A stretch of 64,000 nt of DNA. Origin: an uncultured Actinomycetes bacterium (GTDB taxonomy: Bacteria; Actinomycetota; CADDZG01; WHSQ01). Under the pieces are notes generated by a model. That model worked only from the letters and a program-made list of their open reading frames with translations, did not search any database and was not told where the DNA came from. Location of the stretch: positions 1-64,000 of the forward strand of contig CALMBW010000019.1 in the NCBI GenBank assembly GCA_937863385.1, read 5' to 3'. Of the stretch, positions 52,994 to 63,005 are shown one piece after another (position 1 is the first letter of the stretch; each line of letters opens with the position of its first letter). Made by a program: the position numbers and the translations under genes.

Positions 52994-53766
52994 ACCAACT
53001 CGAGCAGCTCGGTGCGCTCGCGCGCCGGGCGATAGTCAACACGTCCCGGCAACCTGCATCGGTCGTCCCCTCGATCCTTTTCCCATTGATCTTCATGTCC
53101 ATGAGCGCAGGGGCGTTGAACAAAGCCACCGAGCTGCCGGGGTTCCCGCAGGTCGACGGATTCATGCAGTTCGCCATCAGCGCCACGATCATCCAAGGGA
53201 TCCTCTTCGGTGCCATCGGCGCGGGCACCGACATGGCCCGGGACATCGAAGGGGGCTTCTTCGATCGCCTGATCGCATCCCCGGTGTCCAGGGCATCGAT
53301 CGTGATCGGACGCCTCGCCGGAGCCGCCACCCTCGGATTCGTCCAGGGCATCGTCTTTCTGCTGATCGTGATGCTGCTCGGAGTAACCGTTGAAGGTGGC
53401 GTTGCTGCGATCGCGATGATCGCCGTCGCTGCCGCCATCATCGCCGCCGGCGTAGGGGCCGTGACGGTCAGCATGGGGCTCAGGACGGGTTCGTCGGAGG
53501 CTGTGCAGGGCGCGTTCCCCTTGATCTTCGTCTTCCTGTTCTTCTCGAGCGCGTTCTTCCCCCGTGACCTCATGTCGGGGTGGTTCAAGACGGTGGCCTC
53601 GGTCAACCCGTTATCCCATCTGGTTGAGGGTCTTCGCACCCAGGTGATCACTGGGGTCGACATCGGTGCCTGGCTCACCTCGATAGGCATCGGTGCATCC
53701 ATCTTCGCTCTCGGGTTGGTCCTTGCGCTTGCGGCGCTCAACGGCAGACTGAAGGCCTCGCATTGA
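52990..53766 (+). CDS. ABC-2 type permease subunit 1
   Basis: 258 residues with six hydrophobic helices and the ABC-2 signature around 160-240 (F-L-F-F-S-S-A-F-F-P, then V-N-P-L-S-H-L-V-E-G-L-R). The TTG start overlaps the ATPase stop (TTGA) and GGAGGAAG precedes it. Forms the membrane channel with the next gene. Confidence 0.9.
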   Translation: MNQLEQLGALARRAIVNTSRQPASVVPSILFPLIFMSMSAGALNKATELPGFPQVDGFMQFAISATIIQGILFGAIGAGTDMARDIEGGFFDRLIASPVSRASIVIGRLAGAATLGFVQGIVFLLIVMLLGVTVEGGVAAIAMIAVAAAIIAAGVGAVTVSMGLRTGSSEAVQGAFPLIFVFLFFSSAFFPRDLMSGWFKTVASVNPLSHLVEGLRTQVITGVDIGAWLTSIGIGASIFALGLVLALAALNGRLKASH

Positions 53767-54548
53767 AGGCTCCTGCGTTGCCGGCCAACTCCTTACGGGT
53801 CGCGTGGGCCATGGCCGAGCGCAGCATCAAGCTGATCCCCCGGGTCCCTTCAACGTTCTTCCCGTCGCTGATCATGCCGATCTTTCTCGTGGTCTCGTTC
53901 GGTGGGCAGTTCGCCGGTCTGGCGCTGCTACCAGGATTCCCGACGGATCAGATCCTTAACTGGTTCATCCCCATGGCAACGCTTCAGGGCGCGGCCTTTG
54001 CAGGGATCACTACGGGCTTGGGGGTCGCTCGCGACTTAGAGAACGGCTTCTTCGATCGCTTCTTGTTGAGTCCGGCACGGCGGGGGGCTCTGGTTGCGGG
54101 CCCACTGATCGGCGGCGTACTGCGCGGCTTCCTTCCACTGATCTTGTTGACCTTCGTGACCATATTCAGCGCTGCAACGGTTTCTGGTGGCCTACTGGGG
54201 TGGATCACCTATTACGTGGCTGCCCTCGGCATGGCACTCGCAGCCGGAGCGTGGGCGTTCGGGCTTGCCATCCGTTTCAAGACGATGCAGGTCGCGCCTC
54301 TGATGCAGACCGGCCTTTTCTTGGCGGTCTTCCTTTCGACCGCGCAGATGCCACTAGAGCTGATCGGCGGGTGGCTCCATGACGTCGCTCGATTCAACCC
54401 CATGACCAACGTCCTTGCCCTCGCACGCGAAGGCTTTCTGGGTGAAGTCACTTGGGCCGACACCTGGCCGGGCCTGGTCTCGCTCGCCGGCATGGCAGCT
54501 TTCCTCATCGTCTTCGCTGCCCGAGGTATGCGAAAAATCATCCCTTAG
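53763..54548 (+). CDS. ABC-2 type permease subunit 2
   Basis: 261 residues, about six transmembrane helices, with a cytoplasmic E-N-G-F-F-D-R-F-L-L-S-P loop like that of subunit 1 (E-G-G-F-F-D-R-L-I-A-S-P), indicating an ancient duplication, and F-N-P-M-T-N-V-L-A-L-A-R near the end. It starts at a TTG overlapping the previous stop (TTGA). The same start architecture in both permeases implies strict coupling. Confidence 0.9.
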   Translation: MKAPALPANSLRVAWAMAERSIKLIPRVPSTFFPSLIMPIFLVVSFGGQFAGLALLPGFPTDQILNWFIPMATLQGAAFAGITTGLGVARDLENGFFDRFLLSPARRGALVAGPLIGGVLRGFLPLILLTFVTIFSAATVSGGLLGWITYYVAALGMALAAGAWAFGLAIRFKTMQVAPLMQTGLFLAVFLSTAQMPLELIGGWLHDVARFNPMTNVLALAREGFLGEVTWADTWPGLVSLAGMAAFLIVFAARGMRKIIP

Positions 54549-54637
54549 ACAGCTTCGGTAGCTGGATTCTCTGGCGGCTTCATGGTCCGATTCTCGTGGG
54601 CGCCCCAACGACAACTGAGTTTTCGGAGGATGCGGAC

Positions 54638-55903
54638 ATGATCAGAAGATCGATACTCGTGCTTGCTTTGGTCGGGCCGCTGCTCACGACCGGGCATTCG
54701 GCAGCAGGGCCCTCTGACGATGCGTTGATCGCTTTCGTGCGAGGAGAGTCGTTCTCTTCTGTCATCCACACCGTCTACCCCGACGGTTCCGGTGACCAGG
54801 AGCAGGATCCGGCGCCAGGGTTCGGCGGTTCTTTCATGCACTCGCCAGATTGGGATCCAACCGGCCGCTTGCTGGCGTTCGGCACCGCTTACAACAACGA
54901 CATCTACATCATGGACGTAAGTGGCGAGGAACCCACTCTCCTGCGACAACTCAACACCGGTGGGGACAACCCCAGGTGGTCATCCGATGCTTCTCTCATC
55001 ACCTTCGACAGACAGACGGAGAACACCGGCGGCGGCGGAACCGGATCACAGATCTTTGTGACCAACGCCGGCGATGGATCCGGGACGATGCAGCTCACCG
55101 CCGGCAGCGGGGCCAACTACGACGTCGTCGGAGCCGTTCACTCGCAGCAGGCGTATACACCCGACTTCTCGACCGACGGCAGCACGATCTTCTTCGGAAG
55201 ACAGTTCATCACAGTGGCATGTTGCACACCCACTGGATTGAATTACGGCGAAACCACCTACCAGCTCGCTGCCATTCCTGTCGGTGGAGGGGAACTTACG
55301 ATCTTGGAACAGAGCCCTGATGGGAACTTCTCGAATGCCGACGTTTCGGCCGACGGACGATCCCTCGCATACGACCACTTCGACGGGGAAACTCGGTGGA
55401 TCTATATCCGCGATCTAGTTTCGGGCGACGTCGAACGCTTGGTCCAAGGAACTGACCCCAGCTTCTCACCAGCCGGGAGCAGGATCGCATATACATCCGG
55501 GCTCGATGTGATGGCTATCGACCTGAGAGATGGGCAGATCGTCAACGTGACCGAACCCACCGGTCAATGCCGAGGGAACTTCTTCTGCGGTTCCGCCGCC
55601 TGGCAACCGCGCGATGTGCCGACGGAGTATGAAAGAAAGATATCCCTGGACGGTTCTGCGACAGGTGTCTCGGGCAAGGTCAACTCAGATGCCGGCAAGT
55701 GCATAAAGGCCGTTACGGTCAAGATCCAACGCAAGAAACCTTCAGGCTGGAGCAAGGTCTCCTCAACGGTCACCGACATCAAGGGCAGGTTCGAAGCCGC
55801 TATCGACCGGCCCGGCAAGTATCGAGCCGTGACCCCCGAGGTCACCAAGAGCTCAGACGTCTGCCTCAAGGCCGTCTCGAACATCAAGAAGCTGGCTACC
55901 TAG
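54638..55903 (+). CDS. secreted TolB-like propeller with C-terminal beta domain
   Basis: 421 residues: signal peptide (1-23), a PD40/TolB-like propeller (about 28-330; D-W-D-P-T-G-R-L-L-A-F-G, W-S-S-D-A-S-L-I-T-F, V-S-A-D-G-R-S-L-A-Y) and a C-terminal Lys-rich beta-sandwich (335-421). Function unknown. The ATG at 54638 is chosen because CGGAGGA lies upstream and it begins with a signal peptide; the frame is open further into the permease gene. A strong terminator follows. Confidence 0.78.
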   Translation: MIRRSILVLALVGPLLTTGHSAAGPSDDALIAFVRGESFSSVIHTVYPDGSGDQEQDPAPGFGGSFMHSPDWDPTGRLLAFGTAYNNDIYIMDVSGEEPTLLRQLNTGGDNPRWSSDASLITFDRQTENTGGGGTGSQIFVTNAGDGSGTMQLTAGSGANYDVVGAVHSQQAYTPDFSTDGSTIFFGRQFITVACCTPTGLNYGETTYQLAAIPVGGGELTILEQSPDGNFSNADVSADGRSLAYDHFDGETRWIYIRDLVSGDVERLVQGTDPSFSPAGSRIAYTSGLDVMAIDLRDGQIVNVTEPTGQCRGNFFCGSAAWQPRDVPTEYERKISLDGSATGVSGKVNSDAGKCIKAVTVKIQRKKPSGWSKVSSTVTDIKGRFEAAIDRPGKYRAVTPEVTKSSDVCLKAVSNIKKLAT

Positions 55904-55908
55904 AGCAG

Positions 55909-55940
55909 AGGAAGGGCCCGGATCCCTCCGGGCCCTTCCT
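55909..55940. terminator. bidirectional terminator between convergent genes
   Basis: A perfect 14-bp stem (55909-55922 with 55927-55940) and a 4-nt loop, followed on the plus side by TGTTTCTG. It lies 6 nt after the TolB-like gene and 25 nt after the groEL stop on the other strand, so it can serve both. Confidence 0.85.
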
Positions 55941-55964
55941 GTTTCTGCGCTTGGCGCTACGGGG

Positions 55965-57676
<1,712 letters not shown>

Positions 57677-57697
57677 GATGTGATCTGGGGGTGCTGC

Positions 57698-58000
57698 TTA
57701 ACCGACGATCGCGAGAACGTCGCGGGCCGAAAGGATCAGAAGCTCCTCGCCGTCGACCTTGATCTCGGTGCCGCCGTACTTGCTGTACATGACCTTGTCG
57801 CCCTCTTTGACGTCCATGGGGATCAGGTCACCGGTGTCGGAGCGCTTGCCCGGACCCACCGCGAGGACGGTGCCCTGCTGGGGCTTTTCCTTGGCGGTGT
57901 CGGGGATCACGATGCCCGAGATAGTGGTCTCTTCGCCTTCTTCCGGGCGGACCAAGATGCGGTCCTCCAGCGGCTTCAGCGACGTCTTCGTTACGGTCAT
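57698..58000 (-). CDS. groS: co-chaperonin GroES (Hsp10)
   Basis: 100 residues. It begins with [12 protein letters not shown], has the mobile loop with hydrophobic I-S-G-I-V-I-P (about 27-33) that docks onto Gro[14 protein letters not shown] and a final D-V-L-A-I-V. AGGAGG lies before the ATG. First gene of the CIRCE-controlled groESL operon. Confidence 0.97.
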   Translation of the reverse strand: MTVTKTSLKPLEDRILVRPEEGEETTISGIVIPDTAKEKPQQGTVLAVGPGKRSDTGDLIPMDVKEGDKVMYSKYGGTEIKVDGEELLILSARDVLAIVG

Positions 58001-58029
58001 CTCCTACCTCCTGGGGTGCGGTTCCTGCA

Positions 58030-58061
58030 TTAGCACTCTTGGCTTGCGAGTGCTAATAGTA
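58030..58061 (-). promoter_or_regulatory. CIRCE operator (HrcA) and groESL -10 element
   Basis: TTAGCACTC (58030-58038), 9-nt spacer, GAGTGCTAA (58048-58056): an exact CIRCE inverted repeat 30 nt upstream of groES. On the minus strand TACTAT (58056-58061) is a -10 whose start point would fall inside the operator, so HrcA binding blocks initiation and the RNA starts with the stem. Confidence 0.95.
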
Positions 58062-58080
58062 GGCCCGGCCGGGCCGGTGG

Positions 58081-59211
58081 TCAAACGCCCCGGGCCAGAG
58101 GCAGATTGGGATCCGGCCCTGCATCGAGGCTCATGTAGATGCCCCTTCGCAACATGGCGGTCCCACAGGCGGCGATCATGGCCGCGTTGTCGGTGCAGAG
58201 CTCCATAGGAGGAACGAACAGTTCGATACCGGCTTTAGAGCAGGCGCCGGCCAGACCGCTGCGGAGTCCGGAGTTGGCCGCCACCCCCCCACACAGCAGC
58301 ACCCTGGAAGCGGCGATATGGTCCGCTGCCGCCATCGTCTTAGCCACCTGGATGTCGACCACCGCGGCCTGGAACGAAGCGGCGATGTTCTCGATCGAGA
58401 TCTCCGAGCCGGCTGCTTCCAACTTGCGCACGTGGTTGATGACCGAGGTCTTAAGGCCCGAGTAAGAAACGTCAAAGCCCGCTTCATTGATCATCGAGCG
58501 AGGGAAAGAGACCGCAGTGGGATCGCCCAATAAAGACAATCGGTCGATCTCCGGACCGCCGGGATAATCCAGACCCAGGAAGCGCGCGACCTTGTCGAAG
58601 GCCTCCCCCGCAGCATCGTCGATCGTGCCACCGAGGATCTCGTACTCCCCATGCCCGCGACAGTCGATCAGCATCGTGTGACCGCCCGAGATGATCAGAG
58701 CAAGGGCTGGAAACACCGCTTTCTCGTCGGCAAGCATGTTCGAGTAGAGATGACCTTCAAGGTGATTGACGCCGACGAAGGGGATCTCGAGCACCGCTGC
58801 CATCGACTTCGCTTCGGCAACACCCACCAGCAATGAACCGATCAGTCCCGGACCAAGCGTTGCTGCGATAGCGTCGAGATCCCAGAAGGTCAGATCGGCA
58901 CGGAACAACGCCTCACCGATGGCGGGCGTGAGAGCCTCAACATGGGCTCGCGCTGCGATCTCGGGAACGATGCCGCCATACTCGCCGTGGAGCTCGGTCT
59001 GCGAAACGATCACGTTCGAGAGGATCTCGCGGCCGCCCCGAACCACCGAGGCAGAGGTTTCATCACACGAGGTTTCGATGCCGAGCACCAGAGATTCTTC
59101 GTCCCACTCCCCTAGCGGACGTTTCGTTGTGAGGGTTCCAGGGATCGTGAGTACTTCATCGGACCGGTCCGGGTCGGCGTGACCGAAGGTGAAGTCGCCG
59201 TGGTCGCTCAT
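58081..59211 (-). CDS. tsaD: tRNA threonylcarbamoyltransferase subunit TsaD
   Basis: 376 residues of the Kae1/Qri7/TsaD ASKHA family. It has E-T-S-C-D-E-T near 48-54, the metal motif H-L-E-G-H-L-Y, I-S-G-G-H-T and C-G-G-V-A-A-N-S. About 40 extra N-terminal residues precede the usual V-L-G-I-E-T-S-C-D start and are mostly acidic; a shorter start is possible. It transfers threonylcarbamoyl to A37 of ANN-decoding tRNAs with TsaB and TsaE. It overlaps rimI by 4 nt. Confidence 0.95.
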   Translation of the reverse strand: MSDHGDFTFGHADPDRSDEVLTIPGTLTTKRPLGEWDEESLVLGIETSCDETSASVVRGGREILSNVIVSQTELHGEYGGIVPEIAARAHVEALTPAIGEALFRADLTFWDLDAIAATLGPGLIGSLLVGVAEAKSMAAVLEIPFVGVNHLEGHLYSNMLADEKAVFPALALIISGGHTMLIDCRGHGEYEILGGTIDDAAGEAFDKVARFLGLDYPGGPEIDRLSLLGDPTAVSFPRSMINEAGFDVSYSGLKTSVINHVRKLEAAGSEISIENIAASFQAAVVDIQVAKTMAAADHIAASRVLLCGGVAANSGLRSGLAGACSKAGIELFVPPMELCTDNAAMIAACGTAMLRRGIYMSLDAGPDPNLPLARGV

Positions 59212-59765
59212 CGTTTCCTCCCGTCGAGCCGATCGAGCTCGGCACGGATCTGCTGGAGGCGCAGCCGGTACTCGGTGGAGTTCGCCCCGGACACTTCCAT
59301 CACATACGCATCTTCTTTCGTCTCGATGTAGTAGCCGCGCCGCGTTCCCGTAACGCTGAATCCAAACTTCACGTACATCGCCTGTGCAACCTTGTTCGTC
59401 ACGCGGACTTCAAGCGAGATGATCTCGCACCCCCGTGCGATGGCCTCGATGATGATGGTGAGCAGAAGCCTCGTGCCCAACTTGCGGCCGTGTACGTCGG
59501 GGTCCACCGCGATGTTGGTGACATGGCCTTCGAAACCCGTGTACATCATCCCGGCGTACCCCACCACGTTCCCATCGATGCGCGCTACCACATAGGTGCG
59601 GGTGGTCTTCTGCGAGATCTCCGACAGAAAGAGCGAAGCGCTCCAAGGACGGGGATAGACGCGGGCCTCGATGCCGAGCACCCTGCGAAGGTGCCGGCGC
59701 TTCATCGGGACGATGTCCAGACGGGGAAGGGGGATAGGTGCAGGCCGTTCCAGGACCGCACTCAC
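59208..59765 (-). CDS. rimI: ribosomal-protein-alanine acetyltransferase RimI-like
   Basis: 185-residue GNAT enzyme. It shows V-T-N-I-A-V-D-P-D-V-H-G-R-K-L-G-T-R-L-L near 85-104 (acetyl-CoA loop), L-E-V-R-V-T-N-K-V-A-Q-A-M-Y and F-G-F-x-x-x-G-x-R-x-x-Y-Y. The GTG at 59765 overlaps the tsaB stop as GTGA and is preferred to the longer frame. RimI acetylates the N-terminus of S18 in E. coli; substrates here may be broader. Confidence 0.92.
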   Translation of the reverse strand: MSAVLERPAPIPLPRLDIVPMKRRHLRRVLGIEARVYPRPWSASLFLSEISQKTTRTYVVARIDGNVVGYAGMMYTGFEGHVTNIAVDPDVHGRKLGTRLLLTIIIEAIARGCEIISLEVRVTNKVAQAMYVKFGFSVTGTRRGYYIETKEDAYVMEVSGANSTEYRLRLQQIRAELDRLDGRKR

Positions 59766-60475
59766 AGCGACGCCCTCCCACCCCTGATGCGGTCCCACTG
59801 GATCTTCTTCGCCGAACGGCGCAGGTAGAGGGGCCTCAGGTCGTACAAGGAATCGAACTCTTCGCGATACAGCCGTGGGAGTGCAAGTTCGACGACCGCG
59901 CGGGCGTTCGGGAAGGCGTGGCTCATCGTGGATATCTCGGCCACGGAACCGAGGTCTTGGAACATCTCTCGATAAAGCAGGGCGCCGTTACCGACCATCA
60001 GAACTTCCTCGGGGCGGGAAGCGATCCCGATCGCTAGGTTTTCGGGACGTTCAACCCGGTAGTCGGTCATACGCTGGATACCACCTGGTGAAGGCCGGTA
60101 GAAGGCGTGGAAGACCTCGTTGCGCCGGGCATCCAACACCGCGCAGATCGTCTTCTGGCTGTATCGAACCTCGAAAGCAAGGATGTCGAGGCTGGGAAGA
60201 CCGACGATCGGCACCGAGAGGGTCTGCGCAAGGGCTTTGGCGGTTGCGACACCCGTTCGCATCCCCGTGAATAGCCCCGGGCCGAGGCTAACCGCGATGC
60301 CACCGAGGTTCCGGTAGCCGAGTCCCGACTCTTCGAGACAGAACCTGATCGCCGGCAAGAGGAACTCGTTGTAGGTCGCACCCCGAGATACGAGCGCGCT
60401 GGCCACGACCCCCTGCTCGGATCCGATGGCAACACTTGCTTGTGGCGTCGAGGTTTCTATCCCCAGGACCAGCAT
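59762..60475 (-). CDS. tsaB: tRNA threonylcarbamoyladenosine biosynthesis protein TsaB
   Basis: 237 residues, starting M-L-V-L-G-I-E-T-S-T, with G-P-G-L-F-T-G-M-R-T-G near 64-74. It is an ASKHA relative of TsaD lacking the metal site and acts as its dimerisation partner. It is joined to tsaE by a one-base stop-start overlap and to rimI by a 4-nt overlap. Confidence 0.95.
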   Translation of the reverse strand: MLVLGIETSTPQASVAIGSEQGVVASALVSRGATYNEFLLPAIRFCLEESGLGYRNLGGIAVSLGPGLFTGMRTGVATAKALAQTLSVPIVGLPSLDILAFEVRYSQKTICAVLDARRNEVFHAFYRPSPGGIQRMTDYRVERPENLAIGIASRPEEVLMVGNGALLYREMFQDLGSVAEISTMSHAFPNARAVVELALPRLYREEFDSLYDLRPLYLRRSAKKIQWDRIRGGRASL

Positions 60476-61059
60476 CAGCTCTCTCCCGCTCGCGGGTCTC
60501 TATGCTCGCGTGATTGGCTTAGGTCCTCGAACCGGTTGCCTTCGGACTGCCCTTCCGACATAGCGTCCAGCAGGGTTTCGGCCGTTTCTCGCATCTCGAA
60601 CAGCTTGCGACTCCAATCCTCGCGCGTCACTCTGAAGGTGACGATCCGATCGTCATCGGCGTCAAGATCATCGCTGCGACGCAACTCGATCCGCATGTGC
60701 GATCTAGGAAGCAAGGGTTCGACGGCTTCGCCCCACTCCAGAACCACGATCGCCTTGGGGTCAAGGAACTCTTCGAAGCCAAGGTCGAGCAGTTCCTGGA
60801 ATGAATTGAGGCGATAGATGTCGAGATGGATGATCGGATAGCGGCCTTCGTACTCGTGAACGATCGTGAAGGCAGGGCTCGTCACCCGCGTTTGCACGCC
60901 AAGAGCCGTCGCCAGACCTTGGACGAAAACGGTTTTGCCCGCTCCGAGGTCGCCGCTAATCGCGATGACATCCCCCGGCAAGAGAGCGGGCGCGAGGGAT
61001 GCTCCAAGGATGCGCGTCTCCTCCGGGGAGTGCGTCACAACTCTTACGGAACGGATCAT
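60475..61059 (-). CDS. tsaE: tRNA threonylcarbamoyladenosine biosynthesis ATPase TsaE
   Basis: 194 residues. P-loop G-D-L-G-A-G-K-T at 36-43, the T-S-P-A-F-T-I switch and H-L-D-I-Y-R-L near 75-81, and L-E-W-G-E near 106-110 identify TsaE. The C-terminal 45 residues are longer than in the E. coli protein (153) and charged. First gene of the tsaE-tsaB-rimI-tsaD unit; its ATG lies 2 nt from the left end of the inverted-repeat element at 61061. Confidence 0.94.
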   Translation of the reverse strand: MIRSVRVVTHSPEETRILGASLAPALLPGDVIAISGDLGAGKTVFVQGLATALGVQTRVTSPAFTIVHEYEGRYPIIHLDIYRLNSFQELLDLGFEEFLDPKAIVVLEWGEAVEPLLPRSHMRIELRRSDDLDADDDRIVTFRVTREDWSRKLFEMRETAETLLDAMSEGQSEGNRFEDLSQSREHRDPRAGES

Positions 61060-61060
61060 C

Positions 61061-61226
61061 TAGTGTGCCGTCCCGTGAGTAGCGTCTTTGTCCAGAGCGG
61101 CGCTGCGCGGCGAGGGCAAGGCGCGACGAGTTGTGCGTACCGGGGAGTACGGGCGCGAGGAGCAACGCAGGCATCGTCGATGCAGAGCCGCTCTGGCATG
61201 GGGATTATTTGCGGGACGGCGCACTA
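61061..61226. mobile_element. 166-bp MITE-like element with nested inverted repeats and TA ends
   Basis: TAGTGTGCCGTCCCG (61061-61075) is repeated inverted at 61212-61226 with one mismatch in 15. A second perfect inverted repeat, CCAGAGCGGC (61092-61101) with GCCGCTCTGG (61187-61196), lies inside. Both ends are TA, as after insertion at a TA target, and there is no coding capacity. The core has two related GCGCGAsGAG words. The right end supplies the TAG stop of the glycosylase gene. Confidence 0.6.
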
Positions 61227-61847
61227 AAACAGGCCCATCTGTTCGGCCGTATCGGCGACCATCACGGAGCCACTCGGGGTGGGCTCGGAGCGCTCCAAGA
61301 CCGAACGAACCAACGCGAAGTCCTCTCTGATGGCATCGACAGGACTCATCCCGCCGAAACGCCCGCCTCGAAGTGCCGCAGCCGGGTGGAAGGTGGGGAT
61401 CACGACGGCTCCACGACGTTGGTACATCTGCCCTCGCGCTTTGGTGATCCCGATCTGCTCCTCGAGGATAAAGCGCGTGGCGAAATTGCCCAAGGTAACG
61501 ATCACCTTTGGGCGCATATGAGCGAGCTGAGCTTCGAGGTACGGGCGACAGCTTTCGATCTCGTCTGGAAGGGGGTCACGATTGTTAGGGGGGCGGCACT
61601 TGATCACGTTGACGATCGCGGCGCGGGATCGATCGAGTCCGATCTCGGCAAGCATCCGGTCCAACAACTGCCCTGCCGCTCCGACGAAAGGGATCCCCTG
61701 CTTGTCCTCGTGGAAGCCGGGTGCCTCTCCGATGAACATGAGGTCTGCATCGAGGTCGCCGTCGGCCCATACGACGTTCGTGCGCCCCTCGGCAAGGCGG
61801 CAACGGGTACACGAAAGGGCTTGGTCTCGGACCTCGGCGATCTGCAC
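61224..61847 (-). CDS. uracil-DNA glycosylase, family 4 (FeS type)
   Basis: 207 residues. Four Cys at 13, 16, 84 and 100 match the 4Fe-4S site of family 4 UDGs; motif A is G-E-A-P-G at 40-44 and the C-terminal motif is H-P-A-A. It removes uracil from deaminated DNA. The GTG start at 61847 has a weak ribosome-binding site. Its stop codon coincides with the terminal TAG of the inverted-repeat element, so the last codons may have been shaped by the insertion. Confidence 0.92.
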   Translation of the reverse strand: MQIAEVRDQALSCTRCRLAEGRTNVVWADGDLDADLMFIGEAPGFHEDKQGIPFVGAAGQLLDRMLAEIGLDRSRAAIVNVIKCRPPNNRDPLPDEIESCRPYLEAQLAHMRPKVIVTLGNFATRFILEEQIGITKARGQMYQRRGAVVIPTFHPAAALRGGRFGGMSPVDAIREDFALVRSVLERSEPTPSGSVMVADTAEQMGLF

Positions 61848-61898
61848 TTGGAAAAGGTACCTACTGCAGGGGGCCTGGTCGAGGACGTGAGATGGAGA

Positions 61899-63005
61899 TC
61901 ACGGGATGACGAACCGTCCGTCCTCCATGAACAGGTCTCCGTCGACGGTTATCCGGCCCCCCTTGCGGAGGTCACAAACCATGTCCCAATGGATCGCAGA
62001 CTCGTTGAGTCCACCGGTTTCGGGATAGGAGGCACCCAGAGCTAGGTGGATGGTTCCTCCGATCTTCTCGTCTAGAAGGATCTCCCCGCTGAATTCCGAG
62101 ATCCCATAATTCGTCCCGATCCCGAACTCGCCCAGCGTCCGCGCTCCCTTATCGGTGTCAAGCGTCTTGATCAGATAGTCCTCGTTCTGACGGGCGGTCG
62201 CGTTGACAACCCTGCCTTCCTCGAATTCGAGGCGGGCACCTTCCACGCCGACGCCTGCGTAGATGGCTGGATAGCTAAAGCTCACGTGGCCGTGCGTCCT
62301 CGTCTCGACAGGTCCCGTAAAGATCTCACCGTCGGGAAGGTTCTCCTTGCCTTCGGAAAGCTCCCAGGTTCTGCCCTCGGTGTAGAGATACAGATCGGTA
62401 CCCTCGCCTTCGATATGGACCTCGGTGCGAGGAGAGATCCAATCGATCAATCGCTGCTGCCGCTCCGCTTCCTGGCGCCACTCCGCCACCGGATCGTCGC
62501 GATCCAGCCAACAGGCCGCGTAGAAGAAATCCTCGTACTCGGCAAGGCTCATCTGGGCGTCCATCGCCAGCGCCTCCGTAGGGAACAGCGTGAGGTTCCA
62601 CCGCACCTCTCCGGCGGCAGCGCGATTGAAGAACGAATCGATTATGTCCCGCCGCGCTCGCCGGTTAACCGCCATGCGATCTGGATCGATCTTGCTCAAG
62701 GCTCGAGTGTTCGATTCGGCCGTGATGTAGATGTTCACATCGCAGTGGTCCCAGATCCATCTCTCAGACTCAGGGACGAATTCAAGTTGCTTATCCTTGG
62801 CGTAGCGATAGAACAGCGGCTCCAGCGCGGGGATGCTGGTTCGGAGATAGGGATCGGCCCCACGCTCCAGAACGCGCTGGTAGATCGCTGCGATCAGCGG
62901 CTCGGCCAGATACGAGCTGCGGATGAAGACGAGGTCGCCTTCCTTAACCTCTGTCGAGTAGTCGACGATGATGTCCGCCAATCTCTCGACCCTTTGATCC
63001 TTCAC
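61899..63005 (-). CDS. M29-family aminopeptidase (AmpS/AmpT-like)
   Basis: 368 residues of the thermophilic-aminopeptidase family. It contains E-V-H-I-E-G-E-G-T-D-L near 193-203, G-G-L-N-E-S-A-I-H-W-D-M-V near 334-346 and clusters of Glu/His/Asp that bind the two metals in this family (N-P-E-x-x...-E-G-G equivalents partly changed). A cytoplasmic exopeptidase is expected. The GTG start overlaps the hydrolase stop (GTGA). Confidence 0.85.
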   Translation of the reverse strand: MKDQRVERLADIIVDYSTEVKEGDLVFIRSSYLAEPLIAAIYQRVLERGADPYLRTSIPALEPLFYRYAKDKQLEFVPESERWIWDHCDVNIYITAESNTRALSKIDPDRMAVNRRARRDIIDSFFNRAAAGEVRWNLTLFPTEALAMDAQMSLAEYEDFFYAACWLDRDDPVAEWRQEAERQQRLIDWISPRTEVHIEGEGTDLYLYTEGRTWELSEGKENLPDGEIFTGPVETRTHGHVSFSYPAIYAGVGVEGARLEFEEGRVVNATARQNEDYLIKTLDTDKGARTLGEFGIGTNYGISEFSGEILLDEKIGGTIHLALGASYPETGGLNESAIHWDMVCDLRKGGRITVDGDLFMEDGRFVIP

